Positions 9,284 to 22,700 of a stretch of DNA of 64,000 nucleotides are shown piece after piece. The notes beneath the pieces are model-generated. The model saw only the letters and a list, made by a program, of their open reading frames with translations, ran no database searches and had not been told where the DNA came from. The DNA is taken from NCBI RefSeq assembly GCF_005849285.1, contig NZ_CP040517.1, positions 316,501-380,500 on the forward strand, given 5' to 3'. The position numbers and the translations under genes were made by a program. Source of the stretch: Luteithermobacter gelatinilyticus (GTDB taxonomy: Bacteria; Pseudomonadota; Alphaproteobacteria; Sphingomonadales; Emcibacteraceae). Numbering within the stretch: the stretch's first letter is position 1; each line of letters begins with the position of its first letter.

Positions 9284-9790
9284 ATGATGAAGCGGCATAA
9301 AAAACCGGAGAGGGCACGACAAGGGAGCATGGCTGTTGTTCTGGGGCTGCTTGTAGCGCTGTTTGGGATGAGAGCGCTGGCGGGTCCGCAGGATCAAACA
9401 CCCGCGATGCCCGAGATGCCCGCGATGAATGAAGAGCTGCTGACTGATCTGGACGTCCCGCTTTATGAGGGGCTGCGGGAAGAACCGGAAGAACGTGTGG
9501 TATTCGACAGCGCCGAAGGCCGGATCATCCAGGCCCGGGCCCGGGGAGGAGTCCCGGCCCGGAAAATTTATGATTTTTACAAGGTTGTGTTGCCATCTCT
9601 GGGATGGCGAATTTCCGCTTCCGGGGAAGATGGCGGGCCGGCAGATCCCCTGTGTGAGGCCGGGGTGAGGTATTGTCTGAAGGCGGAGCGGGACCGGGAA
9701 AATCTGGTCATTGGGATTATGCCGGAAGCCGCGTCTGAAACAATGGGGAGGACTGTGAGCCGGGTGAGTTTTGTGCTTACTCCAAAATAA
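9284..9790 (+). CDS. Periplasmic protein of unknown function
   Basis: About 168 aa from the chosen ATG at 9284. An AGGAAAGG site ends 10 bp upstream of it; ATGs at 9275 and 9287 are also possible. The N-terminus is basic (MMKRHKKPERARQ), followed by a hydrophobic core ending in ALA-GP, a convincing signal peptide. The mature part has VVFDSAEGRIIQARA and KIYDFYKVVLPSLGW, a pattern I have seen in uncharacterised alphaproteobacterial periplasmic proteins placed after mutM. Two cysteines (in PLCEAG and RYCLKA) could pair in the oxidising periplasm. No function is known to me. Confidence 0.8.
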   Translation: MMKRHKKPERARQGSMAVVLGLLVALFGMRALAGPQDQTPAMPEMPAMNEELLTDLDVPLYEGLREEPEERVVFDSAEGRIIQARARGGVPARKIYDFYKVVLPSLGWRISASGEDGGPADPLCEAGVRYCLKAERDRENLVIGIMPEAASETMGRTVSRVSFVLTPK

Positions 9791-9959
9791 CATCACGCAA
9801 AGACAAAAACCGGATTCGGGCCGGCACATACCTGGTGGGGAAAATCTTCCTGTCTTGCTTTCAGGATATCAAGCAGATATATCCCCGGAAGGCGTATCAG
9901 GACAGGAAGGCCAAAGGTGACAGGCTGAAGAATGACCTGAGCCAAAGGAATGGCCTGAA

Positions 9960-9981
9960 ATATGATCCGGATATGATCCGG
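9960..9981. repeat. 11-bp tandem duplication, 2 copies
   Basis: ATATGATCCGG occurs twice in a row just upstream of the enoyl-CoA hydratase ribosome site. A looser duplication (GAATGACCTGA / GAATGGCCTGA) lies immediately before it. Confidence 0.85.
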
Positions 9982-10007
9982 ACAACATAATTAAGGAGAA
10001 AAGAGTT

Positions 10008-10784
10008 ATGTCCTATGAAATGATACTGGTAGATCGCAAGGAACCGGTCGGTCTGATTACCCTGAACCGCCCGGATGCCCTGAATGCTTTGAACCGCCAG
10101 CTCATGGACGAGCTAACCGATGCGCTCAGGAAGTTCGAGGCCGATGATGAGATTCGGGCCATGGTGATTACCGGCAGTCAGAAAGCCTTTGCTGCGGGCG
10201 CCGATATTAAGGAAATGCAGTCCAAGGGATATATGGACGTCTTTCGCGAAGACTTCATTACCGCCAATTGGGAAGAAGTCACCCGGTGCCGTAAACCGGT
10301 CATTGCGGCGGTGGCCGGTTATGCATTGGGCGGCGGCTGCGAGCTGGCCATGATGTGTGATTTCATTCTCGCAGCGGATAATGCCAAATTCGGGCAGCCG
10401 GAAATTAAGCTCGGGGTGATTCCCGGCGCCGGCGGAACCCAACGCCTGACCCGCTTTGTCGGTAAATCCAAGGCCATGGAAATGGTGCTGACGGGGCGGA
10501 TGATGGATGCGGAGGAAGCCGAACGCGCCGGTCTGGTCAGCCGGGTTGTTCCTGCTGATGATCTGCTGGATGAGGCGCTCAAGACGGCGACCAAGATCGC
10601 CGAATTGTCCCTGCCGGCGGTGATGATTGCCAAGGAATGTGTGAATCGGGCGTATGAGACCACTCTGGCTGAAGGCGTAAAGTTTGAGCGTCGGATCTTC
10701 CATTCCCTGTTTGCGACGGAAGATCAGAAAGAAGGTATGGCGGCGTTTGCCGAAAAACGCACTCCGGAATTCAAACACAAATAA
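10008..10784 (+). CDS. Enoyl-CoA hydratase
   Basis: Crotonase-family enzyme that adds water to trans-2-enoyl-CoA in fatty-acid beta-oxidation or short-chain acyl-CoA metabolism. The 258 aa contain GADIKEMQ (first oxyanion region), [13 protein letters not shown] with the first catalytic Glu, and [18 protein letters not shown] with the second, both matching mitochondrial-type short-chain enoyl-CoA hydratase. A good ribosome site (AAGGAGA) lies upstream of the ATG. It stands alone between the periplasmic protein and rpsT, so the substrate length cannot be inferred from neighbours. Confidence 0.93.
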   Translation: MSYEMILVDRKEPVGLITLNRPDALNALNRQLMDELTDALRKFEADDEIRAMVITGSQKAFAAGADIKEMQSKGYMDVFREDFITANWEEVTRCRKPVIAAVAGYALGGGCELAMMCDFILAADNAKFGQPEIKLGVIPGAGGTQRLTRFVGKSKAMEMVLTGRMMDAEEAERAGLVSRVVPADDLLDEALKTATKIAELSLPAVMIAKECVNRAYETTLAEGVKFERRIFHSLFATEDQKEGMAAFAEKRTPEFKHK

Positions 10785-10835
10785 ATGCAAACACAACTCA
10801 TCGGTCCCAATAACCGATCATGATCCCCTGGCCGG

Positions 10836-10855
10836 CAGCGGGGATACCCCCGCTG
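10836..10855 (+). terminator. GC-rich hairpin after enoyl-CoA hydratase
   Basis: CAGCGGGG pairs with CCCCGCTG around a 4-base loop, 50 bp after the stop. Only a loose T-rich stretch follows, so it may be a weak terminator or an mRNA 3' stabiliser. Confidence 0.45.
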
Positions 10856-10923
10856 TCCGCCTTTCCCGGTTGTTTTTCCCTCACAATTCGCCCTAAAAAA
10901 GCCGGACTGAGACGAAAAGGCTG

Positions 10924-10952
10924 TTGACCAATAGGGCAGGCATGGTTATAAG
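10924..10952 (+). promoter_or_regulatory. Sigma-70-type promoter of rpsT
   Basis: TTGACC (10924-10929) and TATAAG (10947-10952) are separated by exactly 17 bases, about 130 bp upstream of the rpsT start. The match to the -35/-10 consensus is strong for an alphaproteobacterium. Confidence 0.65.
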
Positions 10953-11080
10953 CCACCACTTGAAATGAATTCAAAAGAATTTGGGGTCTTGCGATTCTTT
11001 TATCGTTCCGGACCGGCGATCGGTCGGAGAACCGGACAGAATACAGCGAGACAGCCCCTGTTAAAGATAAGGTTACCCTG

Positions 11081-11350
11081 ATGGCTAATACGTTACAGGC
11101 GAAAAAACGTGTCCGCCGCAATGCGCGGAGACAGGAAATCAACAAAGCACGGCGCAGCCGGATCCGTACTTTTGTGAAAAAGGTGGAACTGGCCATTGAA
11201 GCCGGTAATGCCGAAGAGGCCCGCAATGCCCTTCGTGCAGCTCAGCCGGAACTGATGCGCGGTGTGACAAAGGGCGTTCTGCATAAGAAGACGGCGTCGC
11301 GCAAAGTGTCCCGTTTGGCAAAACGCGTCAAGGCGCTGGCGGCGTCATAA
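11081..11350 (+). CDS. rpsT: 30S ribosomal protein S20
   Basis: Primary 16S-binding protein of the small ribosomal subunit. The 89-aa product is strongly basic and helical with the S20 signature ([39 protein letters not shown]). It has its own promoter candidate upstream and a clear intrinsic terminator downstream, so it is probably transcribed alone. Its position just before dnaA is common in alphaproteobacteria. Confidence 0.98.
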   Translation: MANTLQAKKRVRRNARRQEINKARRSRIRTFVKKVELAIEAGNAEEARNALRAAQPELMRGVTKGVLHKKTASRKVSRLAKRVKALAAS

Positions 11351-11401
11351 AGTCGCCCGAGTCGCAGGCGAAAACGCTTGTTTTGAGAAAGATCTGAGTC
11401 G

Positions 11402-11433
11402 AAAAGCCAGTCCCTGCCCGGGCTGGCTTTTTC
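11402..11433 (+). terminator. Intrinsic terminator of rpsT
   Basis: AAAGCCAG pairs with CTGGCTTT around a GC-rich loop, followed by a T run. It lies about 50 bp after the rpsT stop. Confidence 0.85.
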
Positions 11434-11505
11434 CATGTCTTTGTAATGGCCGGTTCGGGAGAGCATTACGGCATGACGCCTGTTTCATATCGGGACGTTC
11501 CGAAA

Positions 11506-11534
11506 GGCCGTTTACTACATGTAGTAGGTCGGCC
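11506..11534. other. Palindromic hairpin
   Basis: ACTACATGTAGT (11514-11525) is a perfect 12-bp palindrome, flanked by GGCCG on the left and CGGCC on the right, so the arms extend with a small mismatch. No T run follows. It could be an operator or part of an origin; nothing in the sequence decides. Confidence 0.5.
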
Positions 11535-11690
11535 ACCTGTCAAGCCATATCAATGTATTTTTTTTGATCTTCGGCTTGTCGAATCAGTTGACCGGAGCAG
11601 GCCCGGAAAGGTAGGCTAAATGCCTCCTCATGAAGGGGAGACTGTACAGATTACGGCACGATGTTCAGGCCCGTTGAACTCATGCGTCCG

Positions 11691-11727
11691 GAAATTTCTG
11701 GTGAAATTTTCTGGTGAAATTTCTGGT
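11691..11727. repeat. 12/13-bp tandem repeat, 3 copies
   Basis: Three units of GAAATTTCTGGT; the middle one carries an extra T. It lies in the non-coding gap upstream of the rhodanese-dnaA unit. Confidence 0.9.
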
Positions 11728-12014
11728 CCGGCCGTGTTGTGCAGGGTTGTCCTGAGATCAGGGATTTTCTCAATACTTGACCGTTTGCCGTGATGAAAAT
11801 CGTGGCCTGCGGCGTGTTGAATTTTGGGGGAGAGGGTTGAATTTTTCGGGCACAGGTCGCCCGGCAAAATCTGCTCAGAACCGGCGGCGGTTTCGAAGCG
11901 CAGGGCAGAAAGAGGGCGCGGGACGACAGGGACAGGCAAGGCGTGTTAAGGGCAAGCGCTTTCGGTGACACATAAGCAGAGATATTGGCAGAAACAGAGA
12001 TACAGGGTTTGTAA

Positions 12015-12434
12015 ATGGCAGGTTTTGCAGGGGATGTGACGGTAGAAGAGGCCTGGCAGGCGTTGCGGGAAAATCCGGAATCTGTTCTGGTGGATGTGCG
12101 TACGGAAGCGGAGTGGGCTTTTGTGGGCATATGTGATTTGCGTCCGCTGAACAAACAACCGCTTTTTATCAGTTGGCAGGTTTATCCCGACATGCAGGTG
12201 AACAATAATTTTATCCCCATGTTGGAGGCGCAACTGAATTCCCGGTCCGCCCCCGTATATTTTATCTGCCGATCAGGGGCGCGCTCCCGCGCGGCGGCGC
12301 AGGCTGCGGCGGCAGCCGGTTATGAAGCCTGCTACAATGTGGCCGGTGGTTTTGAAGGAGAGAAAGACAATCATCATCACAGGGGTGTGGTGAATGGCTG
12401 GAAAGCCGCCGGGTTGCCCTGGATACAGCAATAA
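12015..12434 (+). CDS. Rhodanese-like domain protein
   Basis: A single-domain, 139-aa cytosolic rhodanese-like protein, probably a persulfide sulfurtransferase. The active-site loop CRSGARSR contains the catalytic Cys and the CxxxxR geometry. Earlier motifs VLVDVRTEAEWAF and later NVAGGFEG and NGWKAAGLPW are typical of the family. It ends 9 bp before dnaA and has no terminator between, so it probably shares a transcript with dnaA. Its sulfur acceptor is unknown. Confidence 0.9.
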   Translation: MAGFAGDVTVEEAWQALRENPESVLVDVRTEAEWAFVGICDLRPLNKQPLFISWQVYPDMQVNNNFIPMLEAQLNSRSAPVYFICRSGARSRAAAQAAAAAGYEACYNVAGGFEGEKDNHHHRGVVNGWKAAGLPWIQQ

Positions 12435-12443
12435 GAGGAAGAA

Positions 12444-13922
12444 ATGAAGCAAGAGGGGGCTTTGGCAAGCGCAGATTTTGAGGGTGTGGGGAGTATTATG
12501 GAAGCGCAGTGGTCAAGGGTTCTTGACAGACTAAAAGCTGAATTTGACGAGGGGGTCTATAACAGCTGGTTTAAGCCGCTGGCCCTCGTCAATGTGGAAG
12601 AAGGCTGCGCCGTCATGGCGGCTCCAACCAATTTCATGCGCAATTGGCTGGAATCCAACTATGCCGACCGAATCCGGCGTGCCTGGAAGCAGGAAAACCC
12701 AGAGGTTACCGACATCAGCATTATTGTCCTGTCGGCCTTTAAGGCGTCGGAAGCGGCATCCACAGATACCAGTGGCCTGCTGGACAATGATGAACGTGAG
12801 GAGCGCGAGACCGGCGGGCCGGCAACACCGGCTGCGCGTCCGAGTGTTCCGACGCGTGCTTCCCGTGCCGCTGTGGTGCAGGAACCGGGCAACGATTATG
12901 GCGCCCCGCTAGACCGGCGGTTCACCTTTGACAGTTTTGTGGTCGGAAAATCCAATGAACTGGCCTATGCTGCGGCCCGCAGGGTAGCGGAAAATACGGC
13001 GGTGAATTTCAATCCCTTGTTTTTGCATGGTGGGGTGGGGCTCGGCAAAACCCACCTGATGCACGCCATCGCCTGGACCCATAAGGAAATGTTCCCGGAT
13101 CGGCGGGTGGTGTATCTGTCGGCCGAACAGTTTATGTACCAGTTCATCAGTTCCATCCGCTTCAAGGACACCATGGCATTCAAACAGAAGTTCCGTTCGG
13201 TGGACCTTCTGATGATTGATGATCTGCAATTTATTGCCAACAAGGATTCCACCCAGGAGGAATTTTTCCATACCTTTAATGCGCTCATCGACCATCACCG
13301 CCAGGTGGTGATTTCCGCGGATCGCTCGCCCACGGATCTGGAGGGCATCGAGGAGCGCATTCGGTCCCGTCTGGGCTGGGGACTGGTGGCGGATATTCAT
13401 CCCACTGATTATGAGCTGCGCCTCGGCATTTTGCAGCAAAAGGCCAATTCGGTGCCGGAGGTGGAAATCCAGACGGAAGTGCTGGAATTTCTCGCCAAAC
13501 GGATCACCTCCAATGTGCGGGAGCTGGAAGGGGCGCTCAACCGTATGGTAGCCCATGCCACCCTGATCGGCCGGCCGATCACCCTGGAAATGACCCAGGA
13601 AGTGCTGCAGGATCTGCTCAGGGCCAATGACCGACGGGTCACCATTGACGAAATTCAACGCCGGGTGGCGGATTATTTCAACATCCGCCTGTCCGACCTG
13701 CTGTCTTCGCGTCGGGCGCGGCAGGTGGCGCGGCCGCGACAGATCGCCATGTATCTGTCGAAACAGATGACCTCCAAATCGCTGCCGGAAATCGGTCGGC
13801 AGTTTGGCGGTCGGGACCATACCACGGTCATGCATGCGGTCAAACGGATCGAGGAACTGCGCCGCACCGACAGCGTTCTGGAAGAAGATCTTTTGCATTT
13901 GGAACGGATTTTCAGCACCTGA
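12444..13922 (+). CDS. dnaA: Chromosomal replication initiator DnaA
   Basis: AAA+ protein that binds DnaA boxes at the origin and melts DNA to start replication. Within 492 aa: domain I ([20 protein letters not shown]), a variable linker rich in Ala/Pro/Arg, the AAA+ Walker [11 protein letters not shown] and Walker [10 protein letters not shown], and the domain IV DNA-binding signature [16 protein letters not shown] kept the ATG at 12444, which has an AGAGGAAG site; an in-frame ATG at 12498 (MEAQWSRV) would also give a normal N-terminus. It is followed by an intrinsic terminator, so dnaN is transcribed separately. Confidence 0.98.
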   Translation: MKQEGALASADFEGVGSIMEAQWSRVLDRLKAEFDEGVYNSWFKPLALVNVEEGCAVMAAPTNFMRNWLESNYADRIRRAWKQENPEVTDISIIVLSAFKASEAASTDTSGLLDNDEREERETGGPATPAARPSVPTRASRAAVVQEPGNDYGAPLDRRFTFDSFVVGKSNELAYAAARRVAENTAVNFNPLFLHGGVGLGKTHLMHAIAWTHKEMFPDRRVVYLSAEQFMYQFISSIRFKDTMAFKQKFRSVDLLMIDDLQFIANKDSTQEEFFHTFNALIDHHRQVVISADRSPTDLEGIEERIRSRLGWGLVADIHPTDYELRLGILQQKANSVPEVEIQTEVLEFLAKRITSNVRELEGALNRMVAHATLIGRPITLEMTQEVLQDLLRANDRRVTIDEIQRRVADYFNIRLSDLLSSRRARQVARPRQIAMYLSKQMTSKSLPEIGRQFGGRDHTTVMHAVKRIEELRRTDSVLEEDLLHLERIFST

Positions 13923-13931
13923 CGCTTCTTT

Positions 13932-13960
13932 CCCCGGGGCCTATCCGGGGCTTTTTCTTC
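13932..13960 (+). terminator. Intrinsic terminator of dnaA
   Basis: CCCCGG pairs with CCGGGG around GGCCTAT, followed by CTTTTTCTTCT. It begins about 10 bp after the dnaA stop. Confidence 0.85.
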
Positions 13961-14000
13961 TAAAGTGAATTGATGACCGTGTCATCTGTCATGTTTTCCC

Positions 14001-14113
14001 CTTCCGTCGCTCCCACGTAGGCGGGAGCTCAGAGTCCGCCAAAATACTCTCCTCAAAACCGGGCGGGACGTTTTATTGATGAGCTGGATTGCCGCCTTCG
14101 CGGCAATGACGAA
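14001..14113. repeat. Pair of inverted REP-like palindromes
   Basis: GCTCCC...GGGAGC at 14009-14028 and the perfect ATTGCCGC/GCGGCAAT hairpin at 14088-14107 sit in opposite orientation. Their flanks correspond (CTTCCGTC on one, GACGAAGG on the other). This is the layout of bacterial REP pairs, in which a short palindrome is bordered by a GTC-type tag. Confidence 0.55.
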
Positions 14114-14275
14114 GGAGAGGCGGCAAGGACACAGGAAAGGGCGGCAAAGGGGGATTGCGACTCGGCAAAGGCCCTTGGCAAAAATGCCTCTGAGCGGGGT
14201 AAAAATGCCTTTGACCGGGCAGTTCTGTGTGCTAGTCTCTGACCATTAACAGGTGGTCCGGGAGGCCGCTTTTGC

Positions 14276-14305
14276 AGAGGAAATTCCTTGAGGAAATTCC
14301 CTGAG
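14276..14305. repeat. Short tandem duplication, 2 copies
   Basis: GAGGAAATTCCTT and GAGGAAATTCCCT are adjacent copies differing at one base, each with a palindromic GGAAATTCC core, in the dnaA-dnaN gap. Confidence 0.75.
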
Positions 14306-14452
14306 TCGGAAGGGGGCGGCTGAGGTCTTTCCTGTCGGGAATGTCCCCTAGGCCGGCAGGAGGAAAGTCCGTCTGAAAAGTGAGAGTTGTCCACCCTACA
14401 CTGAGTCGACAGCAATTAGATTTAGTCATAATAAGAGAAGCGCGATAAAAAA

Positions 14453-15574
14453 ATGAAGCTGAATATTGAACGCGGTGCATTACTGAAGTCTCTGGGTCAC
14501 ATTCAAAGCGTTGTGGAGCGCAGGAATACCATCCCGATCCTGTCCAACGTCCTTTTGGAAGGGGAGCAGGGCCATCTGAAACTGGCGGCTACCGATCTGG
14601 ACATCGCTATTTCGGAAACAGTGGGCGGAGAGACCCTGGACCCTGGCGGCATTACCGCACCGGCGCACACCTTGTATGACATTGTACGTAAATTGCCCGA
14701 AGGCAGCCAGGTGGAGCTCAGCTACAGCCCCGACAGTCAGCGGCTCAGTATCAGCGCCGGCCGATCGAAATTCACCCTGTCCTGCCTGCCCCGGGAAGAT
14801 TTTCCGGTGATGCACGAAGGTGAGCTGCCGCACAGTTTCCAGGTGGCCAGCATTGACCTGAAACGGTTGATTGACAAAACGCGCTTTGCCGTTTCCACCG
14901 AAGAAACCCGGTATTACCTGAATGGTATTTATATGCATGTCGCTACCGATGACGATGGGGCGCCTGTTCTGCGTGGCGTGGCCACGGACGGACACCGCCT
15001 GGCCCGCTTTGATGTGACGCAACCGGAAGGGGCCGAAGGCATGCCCGGCGTCATTGTGCCGCGCAAGGCGGTGGGCGAATTGCGCAAATTGGTCGATGAA
15101 TATGAAGGCGATGTGGAAGTGGCTTTGTCGGAAACCAAAATCCGATTTGCTTTTGCCGATATTGTGTTGACCTCCAAACTGATCGACGGCACCTTCCCGG
15201 ATTACAGCCGGGTGATTCCCGAAGGCAACGACCGGGTCATGGAAATTGACGGCAAGCAGTTTGCCGAAGCGGTGGACCGGGTGTCTACCATTTCCACCGA
15301 TAAGACCCGGGCCGTGAAACTGAGCCTCGGCCCGGGCCGGTTGCAACTGTCCGTGAACAGCCCTGAACATGGCACAGCGACCGAAGAGCTAAGCTGCACC
15401 TATGAATCGGAAGAAATGGAAATCGGTTTTAATTCCCGTTATCTGTTGGATATTCTGACACAGATCGAGGGAGATGTGGCCCAGATTCTGCTGGCGGAAT
15501 CAACGGCGCCTACTGTGCTGAAGGACCTGAGCGACGAAGGGGCGCTCTATGTGTTGATGCCCATGCGGGTCTGA
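14453..15574 (+). CDS. dnaN: DNA polymerase III beta subunit (sliding clamp)
   Basis: Ring-shaped processivity clamp that tethers DNA polymerases to the template. The 373 aa begin with MKLNIERGALLKSLGHIQ and contain RRNTIPILSNVLLE, LKLAATDLDI, GVATDGHRLA and the C-terminal LSDEGALYVLMPMRV, all diagnostic. Length is normal. It lies between dnaA and recF in the usual order, with gaps of 530 and 301 bp, so it may have its own promoter just upstream. Confidence 0.98.
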   Translation: MKLNIERGALLKSLGHIQSVVERRNTIPILSNVLLEGEQGHLKLAATDLDIAISETVGGETLDPGGITAPAHTLYDIVRKLPEGSQVELSYSPDSQRLSISAGRSKFTLSCLPREDFPVMHEGELPHSFQVASIDLKRLIDKTRFAVSTEETRYYLNGIYMHVATDDDGAPVLRGVATDGHRLARFDVTQPEGAEGMPGVIVPRKAVGELRKLVDEYEGDVEVALSETKIRFAFADIVLTSKLIDGTFPDYSRVIPEGNDRVMEIDGKQFAEAVDRVSTISTDKTRAVKLSLGPGRLQLSVNSPEHGTATEELSCTYESEEMEIGFNSRYLLDILTQIEGDVAQILLAESTAPTVLKDLSDEGALYVLMPMRV

Positions 15575-15875
15575 TCGGTTGGATCGGCCAGTGTCCGGGG
15601 CGGCCTGGTTCCGGACCGTCGGCCGGCTCTGAGACAGGAATGCAGAATTGTGAAATGGTGATCAACTCCGTCAGCTTCCCAAAAACCTACACAAAAATTG
15701 ATGACGAAGTCCGGGGAGAAACTTGTGGAGAATCTGGACCGTTTTCTGGGCCTGAAGCTGGACAGGGATTTGGGACTTGCGGCATCGTGGTCAGGAATAT
15801 GGTGAATCTGAATGCGCTGAAAAACAGAGTGATCCCAAGATGTTGTGAGCGACAGCGGAATTTGGAAGGCTGGGC
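15575..15875. other. Non-coding gap between dnaN and recF
   Basis: About 300 bp with no convincing gene. TGTGGAGAA at 15724-15732 is the complement of TTCTCCACA, one mismatch from a DnaA box, but it stands alone. Nothing else is recognisable. Confidence 0.5.
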
Positions 15876-19618
<3,743 letters not shown>

Positions 19619-19661
19619 GCGTCTTTGTCGGGCATTTGCCCTTCCCAGCCTGCAAAAGAAA

Positions 19662-19685
19662 CGGCCGGATCCTGTGATCCGGCCG
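19662..19685 (+). terminator. Strong hairpin after gyrB
   Basis: CGGCCGGATC pairs perfectly with GATCCGGCCG around CTGT, 43 bp after the gyrB stop. The T run is poor, so it may act in both directions between convergent genes or only as a 3' stabiliser. Confidence 0.65.
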
Positions 19686-19705
19686 TGATCTTAAGAACAT
19701 ATGTT

Positions 19706-19733
19706 CAGAGTGAATTGTGCGTAGGTTGGCCCA
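19706..19733 (+). repeat. Solo end of the TAGAGTGAATTG element
   Basis: CAGAGTGAATTGTGCGTAGG and the following TTGGC match the left half of the palindromic element (27916-27953). The right half is missing. It lies between the convergent gyrB and RND operon. Confidence 0.8.
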
Positions 19734-19762
19734 CCGTGTTGCCTGTTCACCAAGGCAAAGGG

Positions 19763-22700
19763 TTATTCGCCCACAATCACAGAGGGTTCTTTTTCACCCA
19801 GCAGGAAGTTCAGTTTCTCCCGGGCGCGGGAGAGCAGCAGATACAATATGGGCACCAGGAACAGGGTGGCGATGGAGGCGATCAACACGCCGAAGGCCAG
19901 GGCCACCACCGTCGGCACCAGGAACTGGGCCTGGAAACTTTTTTCCATCATCATCGGCACCAATCCCACAAAGGTGGTCAATGAGGTGAGGAAAATTGGC
20001 CGGAAACGTTCTTCTGCGGCCACTTCGATGGCTTTGAGGGCCTCATATCCCTGGTCCCGCAGTTTATGGATATAGTCCAACAACACTAGGTTGTCATTGA
20101 CCACCACCCCGGCTGCGGCCACGATGCCCATGATGGAAAACATGCTGAGATCCATTCCCAGGAGCAGATGACCGATAATCGCTCCCATATATCCGAAGGG
20201 AATGGCGGTGAAAATCAGGAACGGTTGCACATAAGAGCGGAACGCGACCGCCATTAGGAAATAAATGGCCAGCAGGGCAATACCGAATCCAAAGGCCAGC
20301 GCGGCCACAAATTCGGCCTGTTCTTTCTGGTCGCCTTCGAGGCTGAATTCCACATCGGGATATTTGGTTTTCCACATCGGGAAATATTTTTCCTGAATGT
20401 CCTGCAAGATTTCCTGGGCATTGGCCTGTTCTGTGTCCACATTGGCGCGCACTTCGAGGGTACGCATGCGGTCGGTGCGTTCAATGGCCGTATAAGCCTG
20501 CTGATAGCGAACCTCGGCAGCCGCATTGAACGGCACTTCATCGCCGCCTGGTGTGCGCACCCGCATATCATGAAGGGTGTCAAAGGATTTCCGGTCTTCC
20601 TCGGGCAGGCGCACCATCACTTTGACATCGTCCTGCCCCCGGGGAATGCGCTGGACCTCTTCGCCGTAAAAGGCCTGACGAACCTGGCGGGCAAGATCAA
20701 CCAGCGACAGGCCAAGGTTTTCCGCACTGGGTTTGAGGGACAGAACCGCCTCCATCCGTGCGGTGTCGCCGGAATCGGTGATGTTGTAAAGGCCGCTATA
20801 GGTGGCGTAAACCTCCTTGAGTTCTGCGGCGGCGGCTTCGATCTGTTCCGGATTTTTGGATTTGAGAAGAAGCTCCAGGCGCTTACCTCCGCCGCCATCC
20901 ACGGAAAAGTCAAAATTGATGTCTCTGGCGTCAGGCACATCCGGGGTAAGCTCCCGCCAGCGATCGGCAATTTCCTTCACATTGACCGTCCTGTTCTCCG
21001 CGGGTTCCAGGATCAGAAAGGCGCGGGCCTGTCCGCGGCTGCTGGTCCAGCTGAGGATGTTCCGGAAGATTTTCTCATCCGGATATTTTTCACTCAGTTC
21101 CTTTTCCATGGCTTTTGCGGACTGCTCCAGAACGGTGGTTGCGTCAGAAATGGTCTGATAAGGCGAGCCGGCGGGAAAGACGATACTGGCCTGGATAAAA
21201 TCGGCCGGCACGTCGGGCATGAAGGTGTTTTTTACCCAACCGGACATGTTGATCGACAGAATGACGTTGCTGCCGGCAATGATGATACACAGGGACAGGA
21301 CAGCATGTTTGAGCACTTTGTCCAGAAACGGCCGGTACAGGGTATAAATCAGGTAATTGAGGAACCTGTTGGCCAGAGTTTGGCAAACCTGAAACATGGC
21401 TGTCAGACGCGTGAGCGCCGGGGGCGGGAGTAAGAGGCCGCCCAGGCGGCTTGCCAGCCCGCGCCGTTGCTCGCCGCCATGACGCAAATGGGTGGGCAGG
21501 ATAAACAGGGATTCCAGCAGCGAGAAAATCAGACACAAAACCACGACGACCGGAATCACATAGGTGATTTTTCCGGAGTCTCCCGGCAGGAACGCCAGGG
21601 GGGCAAAGGCGATCATGGTGGTCAGTGCTGAAAAGATAACCGGCTTGGCCACTTTTGTGGCCCCCAGAACTGCCCCCGGGCCACCGATCAGGCCATGCTG
21701 ATTTTCCCGGTGCACGCTTTCGCCGATGATGATGGCATCATCCACCACGATGCCAAGGATCAGCAGAAAACCGAACAAGGACAGCATGCTGAGGCTGACG
21801 CCCGCATAGGGCAGCATCATCAGGCAGCCGAAAAAGGAAATGGCAATCCCCACCGTAACCCAGAACGCCAGCGCGGGTGTGAGGAAAATCATCAGGCCCA
21901 CAAAGACCAGCACCAGACCGCTGATGCCATTTTTCAGCAACATGCTTAACCGGCTTTCAAACAGGTCAGAAGTATCGAACCAGTTGTCAATCTCCACACC
22001 TTCGGGCAGGTTGGGACGGATTTCCTCCTCAATCATTTTGTTGACGGCGCGGCTGATTTCCACCACATCGGCCACACCTTCGGTTTTGACAAATATCAGG
22101 GCGCCGGGTTTGCCGTTGAATTTGACGGAAAACTGGTCATCGGTAAAGCCATCCACGATGTGGGCCACGTCGCTGAGCAGGATTCGGGTGCCGTCCGGAT
22201 TACGGATCAGGACAATGTTTTCAAAATCCTCCTTCACATAGGCCTGACCGCGGGTCATGATCTGAATCTGGCCTGCTTCGTTATCCACTTTGCCGGCCGG
22301 CAGGTTGACCGACGAGCGGGCAATGGCGTCCGCCACCTCATCAAAGGTCAGGCCGTATTTCTGAAGCTGAAACTCCGATACCTCGATGGAAATTTCATAA
22401 TCCCGGACAGCTTCCAGTTGGGTCTTGGCGGCGCCCGGAATCTGGGCGATCTTGTCCCGAATGTCGCGACTGATTTCTTTCAGGTCTCGTTCGGGAATGT
22501 TGCCGTAGACCACCAGGTCGATGACATCGCTCTGGGCATAGACCCGCTCCACAATGGGCCGTTCGCTGAGACGGGGAAAGGTATTGATGGCATCCACCCG
22601 CGCCTTGACCTCGTTCAGCAACTTGTCCGGGTCATAACCATCCTGGACTTCCACGGAAACCCGGCCCAGCCCTTCGGTGGCGCGGGAATAGATTTTTTTG

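Larger units (their letters stand above)
11351..12014. other. Non-coding gap between rpsT and the rhodanese gene
   Basis: A 664-bp gap. It holds the rpsT terminator (11402-11433), a hairpin with a perfect 12-bp palindromic core (11514-11525) inside GGCCG/CGGCC arms, an eight-T tract near 11560, and a tandem repeat at 11691-11727. I find no convincing open frame; the antisense frames here are compositional. No clear DnaA-box cluster (TTATCCACA) is seen, so I do not call an origin, although the place next to dnaA makes it a candidate. Confidence 0.6.
13923..14452. other. Non-coding gap between dnaA and dnaN
   Basis: A 530-bp gap: the dnaA terminator; a degraded element end (13961-13976, TAAAGTGAATTGATGA); two facing REP-like hairpins (14001-14034 and 14088-14113); short near-tandem units around AAAAATGCCT (14179-14215) and GAGGAAATTCC (14276-14305). 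A single TTGTCCACC at about 14386 is only a loose DnaA-box match. The last 40 bp before dnaN are AT-rich and should hold its promoter and ribosome site. Confidence 0.6.
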
